Assembly (NCBI GenBank): GCA_963921825.1
Contig: OY997594.1
Span: forward strand, 31,602,956-31,666,955
Direction: 5' to 3'
Length of the DNA stretch: 64,000 bases
Source of the DNA: Erodium maritimum
Lineage: Eukaryota; Streptophyta; Magnoliopsida; Geraniales; Geraniaceae
The first letter of the stretch is position 1. Each line of letters begins with the position of its first letter. Positions 11,001-21,600 of the stretch are shown piece by piece. The notes beneath the pieces were generated by a model that was not told the origin of the DNA, made no database searches, and worked only from the letters and a program-made list of their open reading frames with translations. The position numbers and the translations under genes are program-made.

Positions 11001-11279
11001 GAAAATTAGTGTAAATGAGAAATGTATGACAGGGGAGATTGAAAGGGGCTCAAAAGGAGAGAGCTTTGGTTGGAAGGAAATTGAGAAAATGAGCAACCAT
11101 AATCAGATCTTCAACCCAGAAGGAAGGATATATATAGGATTGAAAAAGAAGTGCCCGCTGCCGCATGAGGTGCATGTGTAGATCCTCTCAACTCTATATC
11201 CCTCACATCCCACATTGGTCGCTTCCTTCCCGCTGATAAAAGGGGAAGAGACTGCCTTCTTGGTTAGCTTCGGGTACTC

Positions 11280-13180
11280 TGCTTGATTTGTAGGAAACTT
11301 GTCCTTTGTTGGCTCCCCTTGTTTCGTCTTCCAGATACCCCCTTGTGGGAGCAGAGAGACCCCTTGGTCCCAAATGGTGATCCTGGTGATTGTGGACCTC
11401 GGAGAAGAAACTTTAATCCCTGGCCTTCCCTTTTTCTTTTATATCACTTGCTCTTGGAGCCACATGGGTAAATTTTGAAGTTGGTTGACCCGAAGAGCCC
11501 CCTAGGTATGCCCACTTCATCCCCGATACCAATCTCCCATGACGATCCCAAGTTATTGCTGAATGGGGGTTCGCCATAGATCGTAGCGATGATCCTCTAT
11601 GCCCCCCTCCAAAGGACAAGCCGACACCAAATGTCCAGTACAGTTGCAACCAAAGCAATGGTCTAACAACCTCTCATAAGAAGCATGTAGCAGAGTCCGT
11701 ACCTAGATTCGTTGAGTTTGAACCACAACTGGCTTTGCAGAGGAATTCTGTTGTCTACTCTGATTAGGATCCATATAAAATCCCCTCAACACATTCCATA
11801 TGCATCATCATCATCTACCGATAGACAGACACCAAGTGCTCCTCCCATGCGAAAACTAATGCAATTGTTCCAGGCCCCCACCGACAGATTGGAAATCCGA
11901 GCCCAGACCGAGAAGTGAGTGAACAACATGTCCCTCAGTTTCAATGAAGGGTGAAGGTCTGCGAGCAGAACTAAGGACTTCCTGAACGACCAAGGTTTCC
12001 CAATTGGGACCTTTTCCCTCTCCTTTTTTTTCCTAAAGAAGAAAACGACTGCTCCATCCTCCAACGGTCTTGCTTCTATATTGGGAAGTTTCCACACAAC
12101 ACGCAGCTAGTCCAGAGTGTCTTCTAGAAGAACATCTTTGTGCATAATACTTTGGCTGCTAAGGGTAGGAAAAATTCGGACCTCGTCATAGGCTTTAGAT
12201 GGAGGTACCACAACATTTTTGATCCGTAATCCACCCATCTGCGAGCCCAAATTACCTATGTCGAGGTGACTAGTAACACCCAATATCCGACTCTAGGAGT
12301 TTTGACCCTAAAACTGACACTGATCCAAATGGGCCAGTTCTAGCATCAGTTTTCCCTCCTAATTGGGCCTTCGTGATATCGATCCCGGGCTCGGCCTATG
12401 TAGTCTCTTTGGCCCGAGACAGGCCCACAATCCAACCTAGGCCCGCTAACGCCACGGGTCCAAGATGGTCGGGTAGGATCACCTGACCCCGCAGGTCCCC
12501 CAATCGGGTCGGGAACCCTACCCGAACCTTCTTTCTCTCGCCGCCTCCATCTCGGAATTGTCACTGATATCGGACCTAGTTTCCCTGAGAGTGTCTCCCA
12601 CTCGACGTTGTCTCGTCTCCTCCCCAAGCGCCTGATCTGGGACGGGCTCAAGCAATACTCCGTCAAACATAATGAGATATGTTCCCCCCTCTTCTGAAGG
12701 TTCCTCTTCCTCTGGCACCCATCCCTGGTTGAAAAACCGAAGTTCCCTTGATCTAGATGTACTGGTGAAAGAGGCAAGGGAACCCGAGGCTGTGCCAACA
12801 ATGAAGGGAGATAAACAAGTTGATGTCGTTGACGTGGACGAGGGCAGATCATTGGAGTCCACCTCGTCACACATTTAGGTTTCTCCAGGAGTTCATTGGA
12901 GGTCTTTGTTCATTGAAGGTCTTTGTTCCACCGTCGGAGTAGTGGAGAACACACGTCCTCAACCTACAACCACTGCAACTCCTCTGGTTATCGAGGATGT
13001 TGAACGATGAGAGGAGGACGTCGCGTGTGGGGATGAGAATTGGGGTGTCAAGTGAATCTCTCATGATGTCCGTGTCTACAATCCGTCACTCAATGTCGCA
13101 TGATCATTGGTAGGAGAAGAAGTCGTCGCCACCGCCATAAAAATCACAGGAGAACCCTAACAGAGAAGTTCTACGTCTAC
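11280..13180 (-). mobile_element. Second LINE ORF1 copy (homologue of 6215-8625)
   Basis: A minus-strand unit whose 5' leader (GAACTTCTCTGTTAGGGTT, about 13175-13150) resembles that of the 6215-8625 element (CAACTCTTCTCTGATAGGGT), followed likewise by ATGGCG. The coding part is homologous throughout the DUF4283 and zinc-knuckle regions. The 3' end is not resolved: no poly(T) is found before the copia debris at 11100, and no TSD was identified, so it may be truncated or rearranged. ORF2 is again absent. Confidence 0.6.
11413..13138 (-). pseudogene. LINE ORF1 protein (DUF4283/zinc knuckle), broken
   Basis: The start is the ATG at 13138-13136, matching the start position of the copy at 8580. 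The N-terminal half is acidic and Ser/Thr-rich. The DUF4283-like part at 12097-11786 reads WSFRKSLVLLADLHPS and FTHFSVWARISNLSVGAWNN. The zinc knuckle follows in another frame near 11660 as HCFGCNCTGHLVSAC. Several frame changes and stops disrupt it. The protein is expected to be an RNA-binding LINE ORF1. Its strong similarity to 6654-8580 in the 'SVWAR.SNLPVGAWN' block shows common descent. Confidence 0.75.
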
Positions 13181-13259
13181 AAATTAATTTCTATTGAACT
13201 AAGAATAAAAAATTCGATCTGATTTCACGACTGATACTCTAATAAATCATTAATTAAGG

Positions 13260-13560
13260 GTGGTACTAAATGACCGAGTATATCAGTAGTAAGAGCATGC
13301 ACATCGAAGAGGGGCGTGGTGGGGGCAAGAGCAAGAGGCAGATGCACCCTGCTCTTTACCTCATGTTCCCCTTAATGTGGGGAGGCGTTGGTGCGGATCG
13401 TGGGGTGCGAACCCTCGCCTCGCATGGGAGGGTCCGGAGCGCGGGGCAGAATTCTTCCTCGCGCCTCGCATGCCTCGTGCCTCGCCCTCCTCGTTTTTGC
13501 GCCTGCCGCGTGTCCCTTTTTTCATTTTATGTATAAATTAAAAATTTTATCTATAAAATC
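13260..13560. mobile_element. PIF/Harbinger-like MITE fragment
   Basis: Contains AAGAGCATGCACATCGAAGA and, further on, CCTTAATGTGGGGAGGCG, resembling the GAGCATCCACAT-type ends of Tourist/PIF MITEs. The interior is GC-rich and ends in AT-rich TTTTAAATTT repeats. The RNase H LINE apparently inserted in this AT-rich tail, whose continuation would be at 29220. No protein is encoded. Confidence 0.4.
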
Positions 13561-13689
13561 TGTTTTAAATTTTAAAAAGCATTTTTTTATAGTAAATATG
13601 GGTTCTTATTTAAATATCGGAAATAATGATGCTTTGAAGAGGCTCCGGGATATGACCCCTTTTCCAATTCCAGACAGGGGAAGAACAAG

Positions 13690-14338
13690 CCACCCTGGCG
13701 AGCCAATGAGCTGCTTTGTTCGTTGTCCGTTTTACAAAATCGAGCTGCACGCACTCGAGTCTAGCTCTAAGGAAAATACAATCGGTGACGATTATCCCTA
13801 AAGGAGAAGACAAGCGTCCTCCTCTTCTTATCATATCCACTATGACCTTACAATCACTTCTAACAGTGGTCCGTTGTCTTGGATGTTGTAGCAGTCATGC
13901 CAACGCGTCTCTAATAGCATATGCCTCCACAAGTCCCGGATTTCGAGGTCCATGGAATGAGGATAAGCGAGCCCCAGCGAGGCGTCCCACATCATCTCTG
14001 TATATCCAACATGTCCCCATCTTGTCCGCCGCTGCAAATAAAGCACCATCTGTGTTTATGGCCCAAGCACCTTGGCCTGGGTACTCTCATGTCTCGGCTG
14101 CTTTTGGATGTGGTTGGCGAGGGATTACCCTTGCATGTGTTTTCCTATTCTTAGCCTCCAGCCATCTCGTCTGCAGGAAGAATGTCGTTTGATATATGTT
14201 GGCGGCCGTTTGTGATGTATTCTCCCATACTACTTTGTTTCTGGCTTTCCATATTTCCAACAGAATACAACCCACCATTCCTCCACTTGCTGGGGGATTG
14301 AGTTGGAGAGTATCTTTAAGCCATCCATTGATGTCCAT
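13690..14338 (-). pseudogene. LINE ORF2 zf-RVT tail and RNase H (RVT_3) domain
   Basis: The first part (14338-14087) reads VGCILLEIWKARNKVVWENT, the end of the zinc-binding region. Then comes RNase H: INTDGALF with the first catalytic Asp (about 14066), RDDVGRLAGARL, GLVEAYAIRDAL with the Glu, and VRSDCKVIVDMIRR with the second Asp. It closes with VKRTTNKAAHWLARVA. All catalytic acids survive despite an in-frame stop after DALA. The domain digests template RNA after cDNA synthesis and marks the plant LINE branch that acquired RNase H. It is absent from the other two LINEs here. Confidence 0.85.
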
Positions 14339-14659
14339 AGCACCTTGAGGAAGCTACATGCCAGATTTCGCACAACATTCCGCTGCCACGGGGCACTGGA
14401 TAAGTTGATGCAGCTCGGATTCGTCTACCTATGTGCAGACCGGGCAACACGCCTCCACTGCCACGTGTCACCGCCTAAGATTTGTCGCTACCTGTAGGCA
14501 CCCCGAACATGTTCTCCACAAAAAGGAGCGCACCTTTGGCATCACTTCCTTCGCCCAAATGGATGTCCAGATATCCGTCTGAGGTTGAAATGTCGCTTGC
14601 TCCTACTAACTCAGAGCGTATGCGGATTTGACGGAATACTGCCCCAAATAGTCCTCCGC

Positions 14660-16206
14660 CTAGTACCACGAGTCTGTGATGGCTGTCCCACTTATATGTA
14701 CTTCCAGAATCGCCCGATAGTCTTCCTCATTGAACAGGTCACGGATCACGTCTATGTTCCACTGTCTCGTATTAGGCCTCATAAGTATCGAGACTGTTAC
14801 GTGATCCAGCCCCGGCCCCACCGATTGCACCCTTGGATCTACCCCTGTCAGCCACGGATGTCGAAGTACAGACGTCGTCGTCCCTAGACCGATCAACCGT
14901 CGGGAACCTCTTTTAACCAACTCTTGAGCGGAGACTATGCTATGACAGATGTAGCTCTGATGTGGTTTACTTACCGCCTCCAACGCCGAGGACTCCAGGT
15001 AGTAGAAATCCTTTAATACTCTTGCTACCAAGCTGGACTCATCTGTCACAAGTTTCCACAATTGTTTCCCCAACAGAGCCGTATTAAAGTCCTGCTGGTT
15101 TTTGAAACCCAGTCCCCCTTCCTCCTTTGGACGGGACATGACCGACCATGATTGCATATAATGCCTTTCCCGTCAGGGCCGGCTGATTTCCACCAGAATC
15201 GAGCTAAGGCTACATTCATCTTCTCTAGAGTCCCTTTCGGGAGCCTCATTACACTCATCGTATATGCCGGTATAGCTTGCAGGACAGACTTAACCAACAC
15301 TTCCTTACCTGCCCCAATTAATAGTTTGTCGTCCCATTTCTGAATCCTACGCAAGACCCTGTTCAAAATATATTGCAGCCCTTGTTTTCTGCTATGGCCC
15401 ATCATGTTCGGGATACCTAGATATAGGGACAGTTGTTACAACACCGGGATCCCTAAAATCCGAACCCCCTCTACCCTCATGGCTGTAGGTGTATTGGTAC
15501 TAAAGAACACAGACGACTTTTGTTGATTCATTACTTGGCCCGACGCTTCCTCAAACATCTGAAGTATAGCTCTCAAACGCTCCATTTCCCTGACATTTGC
15601 CTTGCAATATACATAACAATCATCTGCAAAGAACAGATGGGTGAGCGAGGGAGCCCTTGGCGCCACCTTAACCCCATGTATGTATCTCTCGCTCTCTGCT
15701 TCTTGAAGAAGGCAGGAAAAGCCTTCCATGCAAAAGAGGAATAGATATGGGGATAGCGGATAACCTTGTCTGATTCCTCTCTTCGATTGGACAAAACCTC
15801 CCTATCGACCTCCCGCCACAATATTGTATGTGACCGAGTACGTGCATCTTCTGCCAACGATATCCATTCCTCCCCAAAGCCAAATCTACGCATCATATCC
15901 CATAGGAAGCCCCACTCCACTCTATCGTAGGCCTTACTCATGTCTAACTTTAAGGCCATCCACCCCTCCCGACCTTGTTTCTTGTTCTTCAGGAAGTGTA
16001 AGGTTTCGTACGACAATATAACGTTGCCCTGAATCGACCGTCCAGGTACGAATGCCCCATGAGAGGCCGAAATTATACCATCCAACATGTCATTCAGCCG
16101 ATTTGTTGCCACTTTTGACACTACTTTGAACACCACATTGCACAATGCAATAGGTCACAGATCTTTTAAGGACTTCGGACATTCCACATTCGGAATTAAG
16201 ACCAGG
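14660..16206 (-). pseudogene. LINE RT palm/thumb and zinc region (3' half)
   Basis: Continues the RT interrupted at 27345. In order: TLVLIPNVECPKSLKDL, then CNVVFKVVSKVATNRLN, HGAFVPGRSIQGNVILSYE, the first Asp in LKLDMSKAYDRVEWGF, the catalytic pair in THLFFADDCYVYCKA (about 15640), YLGIP-like RILGIPVL, and KCWDDK-like IQKWDDKLLIGAGKEVLVKSV. From 15157 it reads EEGGLGFKNQQDFNTALLGKQ and on into the pre-zinc region. Frame changes near 15730, 15420 and 15160 break it. The family has one continuous ORF2 of about 1200-1400 residues. Confidence 0.85.
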
Positions 16207-16211
16207 GTTGT
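16207..16211. repeat. TSD, left copy, gypsy 16212-27339
   Basis: GTTGT, matching 27340-27344. Confidence 0.85.
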
Positions 16212-18771
16212 TGTAAGACCCGCTCCCAGTCGATCCCGGTAGAACCGGTGAATCCTAGCTAAGTTTGACTTTCGGCCAGAAAAGTCAACCGATGACTTGG
16301 AAAGTCATTCGGGACCTTTCCAGGCCCAAAAGCTTAGCCAACTTCACGGTTAGCTTAGTTGGGCCGTTTCCTTCAGTTTGACTATAATATTGTTTAAGTC
16401 AACCGTCGGTCAAATCTGGACTCTATATCGGTTGTGATCCGATAAAATATTGGAAAGCTGGAAATTATTTAAGTGGGAGTGACCTCACATGACACTTGTC
16501 ATGCTTGGCTTGGAGGATGAAAATGAGGCTTCAAATGACCCTCATACCCTCCTAAGTTACCTTTAAAGGGATAAGACCTTAAGGGCTTTTGAGTAAATTG
16601 ACATTTTAGGTCATTTAAAGGAAAGGGAGCAACAATTCAGCTCATTCCTTGTTGGTGCAGCCAAAATTCACTAGGAGAGAGGAGGAGGAGAGCTCATTTC
16701 TTGAGGAAGAAGATAGAGAAGAAAGCTTGGATTTTGGAGCTTGTTCTTGGTCCTTTTGCCTTCATTATCACTTCATCTCCTTCATCTCATCTCCCTAGAG
16801 GTAAAGATACTCCTAACTATCTATTTCATCCACTTCCAATCTATGGGTTTTGGCTTAAAAGTTGAAGAACTTGCTTTATGGGTGTTGCTTGGAGAAGAAG
16901 TAGTGAAGTATGATGTTTGGATTGCATTTTGGTTGAAGTTTTGATGAACCCATTGAGGGTGTTGATGTTGGGTAACTTTGGATGAACATTTTGGAGTTGA
17001 GAGGACTTGGAAATGGGGTTTTAGGGTGATTTTCGTGAAACTCGAGTTGGGGAAGAAAGGGGAAGAAATTGTTCAGGTTTGATACGGAACGAGGAATGGA
17101 GAGTGCCACATTCCGGCCCTCTGAGTGGCACGGAACGTGTCACATTCCGGCCCTCTGAGTGGCATGGAACGGGTCACATTCCATATCAGACCCCAGAACT
17201 CAAACCCCTTCCTTTTAGCCCATTTTGATTCCTAAATCATTTCTCCAAACCTTAATTCCATTATTTGAGTGTTATTCTGTACTTTGGGGATAAGAACATC
17301 GTTGAGTTATTAACTTTGGCCTTTTGGTGGTCTAAGACCGTGGGACCAAGCTAGGAAAGAAGGAAGAACGTGGACACAAGTTAGAGGAGCAAAGATCACG
17401 CCGGGACCCGAGTGAAGAACGGAGTGGTGACCACCGGGCTTATCATCAGAGTGTTGAGAGGAAGACCTCGAGGTAGGGAAAGTCTTAACCTCTCGTTTAA
17501 ATGCTTAGTATGCATGTTAGGTTAATAAAATTGGAAAGGTCCTAGCAATGCCTATAGGATGCGAATAACTAGAATAATTGTCTTTCAATTACTAATAACC
17601 GGAAGTGTCTAGTGGTGAATGAATAGGATGCCAATCACTAGTGTAATTCGCTTTCAATACTTGGGAATTGTTTGTCTGGTAGAGTGGCCTTGGCAAAGCC
17701 CTCGGATTAGTTGCGTGTTAGGATCACATGCTTGGTTGTTGGTTGCTTAGTGGATAGGCTAAAGAGTCTAACGGAACTAGTTGAATTGCATGTGTGAATG
17801 CTCGATTAAAGGTTTTTACGATTGGTTGATTAAACTCCTGCTTGGCTGTTGATTGTATTTGAATGATTGCTTGTATTCTTTAAGTGGTTGCTTGGAGCAT
17901 CGAGTATGACTGGTTGTACCGAGCGGTGCAATCAGGTGATCGATGCCCCGTTGGTTCGAGACTGGTAAGTGAACGGTAAGTTGTGATTGTGTGATTGGTG
18001 TGCTGTGGTTACGTGATTCGTGTACTGTGTGTTGTGATGAATTGGTGATGTGTGAGTTATGCGTGACAATGAATTGGTGGTTGTTGGGATTGGATTGTTT
18101 CGTGTTTCGGTTTAAGTGCGTATTCAATTATTAACTGATTATTATTGAATTGCCCAAGTGTATGCTTCCTATGGGAGTAATACCTTGGTTCCCGAGGACG
18201 TAAAATCCTTTGGAGACGTTTCTGAGAATCCCGATGATAAGTGCCCCGAAGGGTTGTTTCCGGTCGCCTCAATGTTATGCGTCTCCTCTGGATTTGAGGG
18301 AGAATCCGAGAGGACACATCATATGTGGATCGGAGGGTGGAGACTTCATGTGCCACGGCATTGGCTGGTTTACCTATTACTCGTGTTTGTTAAGATCTAT
18401 CTTGTTGACTTTGTTGTTGACTTTATTGAGTTTAAGGTCCACCTTGTTATGTGTTTTCCCTACTAAGCGCAAGCTCACCCCTATGAGTTTATTGTTGTGT
18501 TTACATGTTTGATTGAGGAGTAGAAGCTCGGGAGCTTCTCGGTGTGGGTGTATTGTAGAGACTTCGTTTTTAATCACTTTTCTGTTTTCAACAAACCTTG
18601 TGGAGGATTATTATTACACCCTGGAGGGTTATTTGTGTTTTAAACTGAATTTCGTGGATTTGAGTTTCTTATTCGAGTTTTTCAGGAACTAAATGTTGAA
18701 TTATTGCCTTTTAATCATTTATTACTAGTCATGCCTCGAGTCCGGGCAAGAACCGGATTTGGGGCGTGACA
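16212..18771 (+). repeat. 5' LTR of gypsy element
   Basis: Begins TGTAAGACCCGCTCCCAGTC and ends CCGGATTTGGGGCGTGACA. It should carry the promoter and polyadenylation signals, but I cannot place a TATA box with confidence. It holds a 34-bp direct repeat around 17106-17180 and several short open frames that also appear in the 3' LTR and are not genes. Confidence 0.93.
17106..17185 (+). repeat. 34-bp tandem repeat inside the LTR
   Basis: Unit CACATTCCGGCCCTCTGAGT plus GGCACGGAACGTGT, two full copies and a partial third. The same array is present in the 3' LTR at about 25674-25750. GAACGNGTCACATTCC resembles an imperfect palindrome and might be a transcription-factor site; that is speculation. 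Confidence 0.8.
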
Positions 18772-18774
18772 ATT

Positions 18775-18787
18775 TGGTATCAGAGCC
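18775..18787 (+). promoter_or_regulatory. Primer-binding site (initiator tRNA-Met)
   Basis: TGGTATCAGAGCC, three bases after the 5' LTR end. It is complementary to the 3' end of plant initiator methionine tRNA, which primes minus-strand DNA synthesis in most plant gypsy and copia elements. Confidence 0.93.
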
Positions 18788-19183
18788 TGGTTGCATTTGA
18801 AACAGGTGTCTTATGAACTGGTTTTCAAACCTCGGACCGAAGTCAATTAGGTGGGTAGAGTTAAGAGTCTGAGTCGTGAATCGCTTTAATGGTTGTCCTA
18901 AATGGAATCTTTACACTACAATGTTTGCATTACTTGCTTGGTATCCTATCCCTAGTGATCGATGAAGCCGAATGGTTGAGATCGGAATTGGATTAACTGT
19001 CAATGACCGACCCGTTAAGCATTCATTGTAGAGTGAGCCAACGGTTGGTGGTGTTGCCATTTTGGTGGATTACTTCGAAAATTTTCAAGTTGTAGTTTGG
19101 TCCTGTTCAAGTTTTGACTTGTGGTTGACTGCTTGTCTGGAGCATGAGTACTCTATGTGTGCTGATATTAAGTGTTTTGGGTG

Positions 19184-19440
19184 GGGCGCGAGAACCCCGT
19201 ATCCCGTTGTATGAGAACTTTGTTTGGGGCACGAGAACCCCGTATGCCCTTGTGTGGTGAGATTGGGACACGAGAATCCCGTATGCCCTTGTGTGGTGAG
19301 ATTGGGACACGAGAATCCCGTATGCCCTTGTGTGGTGAGATTGGGACACGAGAATCCCGTATGCCCGTGTGTGGTGAGATTGGGGCACGAGAACCCCGGG
19401 TGCCCGTGTGTGGCGAGTTTGGGGCACGAGTACCCCGTAG
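19184..19440 (+). repeat. 39-bp tandem repeats in gypsy leader
   Basis: About six copies of a 39-bp unit (GGGACACGAGAATCCCGTAT, then GCCCTTGTGTGGTGAGATT) downstream of the primer site. The middle three are nearly identical and the outer ones diverge. Further isolated GAGAACTCCG units continue to about 19550. The unit is a multiple of three, so frames stay open through it, but there is no sign of a real protein. GGGACACGAGAATCCC is a near-palindrome (GGGA...TCCC). Such arrays between primer site and gag are known from some plant gypsy elements. Confidence 0.9.
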
Positions 19441-20449
19441 TATTTGGGAGCACGAGAACTCCGTTTATTGATTGCGTTGTGTATTTTAGAAGCATGAGAA
19501 CTCCGTTTATTGACTGTGTGATGTCTTTGGCCGAGCATGAGAACTCTGCGTACTTTTGCCTTGTGAATTTGTGTTGGTACTTGTCCCGCTTAAGCGGAGG
19601 GTTAAGGGAAAATACGAATGGGTCATGTCGAATTTCCGGTAAAACTAAAATGTTTACACCATCATTGGTTGACTCAGGGGCGTCACTGTAGTTGAGCATG
19701 ATGGTTCGATGTCCAGTTGTTACAATGAGGTTCGGGGACGCCTGAATCAGGTTGTAACAACATGAGATCGACACGAAAAGCTTTGGGGTAAAAGTTCAGA
19801 AATGGGAATCTTTGGAAGGGAAGGAAGGGTTAAGGGTGATTGTGGAATTGAATTGTATTAAGTACTAAACCTCTCTTTGAGAAAGGATACCCGAGCGAGG
19901 GTTATGCCTGTTGTTTTGTGCTTTGTGTGATGCTTGAGTTGGAACCCTCCTGTGGGAGTTGGTGGTTGATTGCTTAAATCGTTGGTTGTTGTTGTGAGAC
20001 GCATGGAGATGCGAACTTGTATGCTATTATATATGAGTATATATATACCTACTAAGATTAAGAGCTGTAAAACCTTGGGTGACTTGTGAGGCGCGCGTGG
20101 ACGTCCTTGTACTTGATCGAACCTTTATTTTCTGTGTGAGACGCACGAGGTGCGGGTATCTTGTCTACGTAAGTGTTACTTTGACTTTTCGACTTACTTT
20201 TGATCCAAGAGGGATCCGGTGGAGACACACGAGAACGTCATGTTTTGGTAAATCGAACCGATTAGGTTAAACCGAGTTTTGAACCTTTAGTTGCTAAAGG
20301 CAGTGAGCTGGAGAGCGTCACGTGTTTATATCCTGGAGAGTACCAAGAGTCGTCCAGTTGTAGGGCAGAGCCAGATACCAGCTATCGTTCTGGTAGGGGC
20401 AGTGAACGCCCAGGGAGCTACTTCCGCAGAGCACCAGAGTTTTGGGGAT

Positions 20450-21600
20450 AGACCGGTAGGGTCATCACCTAGAGTTCCTCCAGTCGCAGAGCCGACTCAA
20501 GCGGCCCGATTGATGAGGTGGTTCGCGCAGTGTTAGATGCGCTCAGCATGAGAGTACAACACCGGCACAAGAGTCTGTGCCTACTACCGACGCAGTCACT
20601 GCCGAGATGCCAGGCCAGGTGGATAGTTACACGGCCCAGGCACTCTCAGGGGTCTTCGTAAATTGAGTACACCAATTTATTCCGGGAGTTCAGACCCTGG
20701 GGCAGTTGTATTATGGTTGGATTGGGTTACCCACAACCTTAATACGTTTAGAGTATTCGGAGACTCGTTGGAGAATATGTTCCACGACCCCCCCCCCCCC
20801 CCAGCCGAGAAAGAAGCACGATGCTGGAAGCAACGTGTGCAAACCAGATCTGGAAATGACTTCCAACCGTTCAGCGGACTGTCCTTGGGACAGTGTTTCC
20901 TTTGATCTATTAGAGATGGCCGACACCGGCAGTTTTGGATCTGCATTGGAAAGGGGTGACCATCTATGGGTATTAGGCGAGGTTCATGTCCCCGTATCGC
21001 TTCGCACCCGGGATGGTGCCGACCGAGAAGAGCCGTCGTAGGAATTTGAGAAGGGACTCAGTTCTGTTGGCACAGTTTGAGTCATTGCTTCAGAACCGTG
21101 GACGATTCAGCACTAGTGGAGCAAACACTAGCGTTAGAGAGACATGTTGGGAAACCGCCAAGGCGCGGAAGACCAGGCCGAGGCCGAGAGGCTTCTTGAG
21201 GCCGTCAGAGAGTCGCAATCCGAGGAGGCAGGGGACCCCAGGTTCCCTTCAGTCACAGAACCAGTCCCGTGAGACACGACGGGTTGGAGAAGCAATGTCC
21301 GTTGGACCTGCCCCGGTAGCACCGTTTGCCCTCGAGCAAACAGTTGGGACGTCTAGGCCGAGAAGGCAGTTGAGTGACGGATCTACGAACCGTCCTACAG
21401 GTCGATCTACGAGAGTCGACAAGAGAATATGCTGCCATAGCGGTGAACTCTTTCATCCCATCGAGAGGAGGACCTCCGATGTGGCGGGGCCGAGCGTACC
21501 TACTTACCGAGCCCCGAGTGAGGACTTGATGCCGATCTTGAGATCGAGTAGAGTACTTGTTACCATCTGCATTTTGGATTTCGTGTCAACTGACACTTGA
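20450..21600 (+). pseudogene. Gag relic of gypsy element
   Basis: Scattered words matching the chromovirus Gag at 40477-41700 on the opposite strand: GCCCAGGTGGATAGTTACAC (compare QVDSYTAHA), FESLLQNRGRFST/VRETCWE around 21070-21150, and LRPSESRNPRRQGTPGSLQSQ around 21200, homologous to SLRPSETRDPRRQRTSGSFQPQ. The reading frame is destroyed by many stops and frame changes and by a C15 run at 20788-20802. No zinc knuckle is readable. It is a relic rather than a working capsid gene. Confidence 0.6.
20788..20802. repeat. C15 homopolymer
   Basis: Fifteen C residues inside the gag relic; a possible assembly-length uncertainty. Confidence 0.9.

Larger units (their letters stand above)
9004..11100 (-). 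mobile_element. Decayed Ty1/copia retrotransposon body
   Basis: The minus strand carries copia polyprotein pieces in the expected 5'-3' order: integrase C-terminal region (11100-10290), a region of unreadable RT debris (about 10290-9700), and RNase H (9693-9004). All are riddled with stops. No LTRs were found on either side, so both ends are lost. It is one of the oldest elements in the window judging by its decay. Confidence 0.7.

Noticed and set aside
13562..13572. GTTTTAAATTT as TSD of the RNase H LINE
   Set aside because: The matching word at 29220-29230 lies in a tandem AT-rich repeat, so the match is weak evidence on its own; it is mentioned only as a possibility.
18158..18466. 102-codon open frame repeated at 26726-27034
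   Set aside because: It lies inside both copies of the gypsy LTR and is conserved only because the LTRs are young. No known protein family is apparent.
19184..19440. Possible CRISPR-like array
   Set aside because: The units are contiguous 39-bp tandem copies with no unique spacers, in a plant retrotransposon leader.
19224..19691. 155-codon repetitive open frame (GHENPVCPCVVRL units)
   Set aside because: It is produced by the 39-bp tandem array, which is a multiple of three and open in several frames on both strands.
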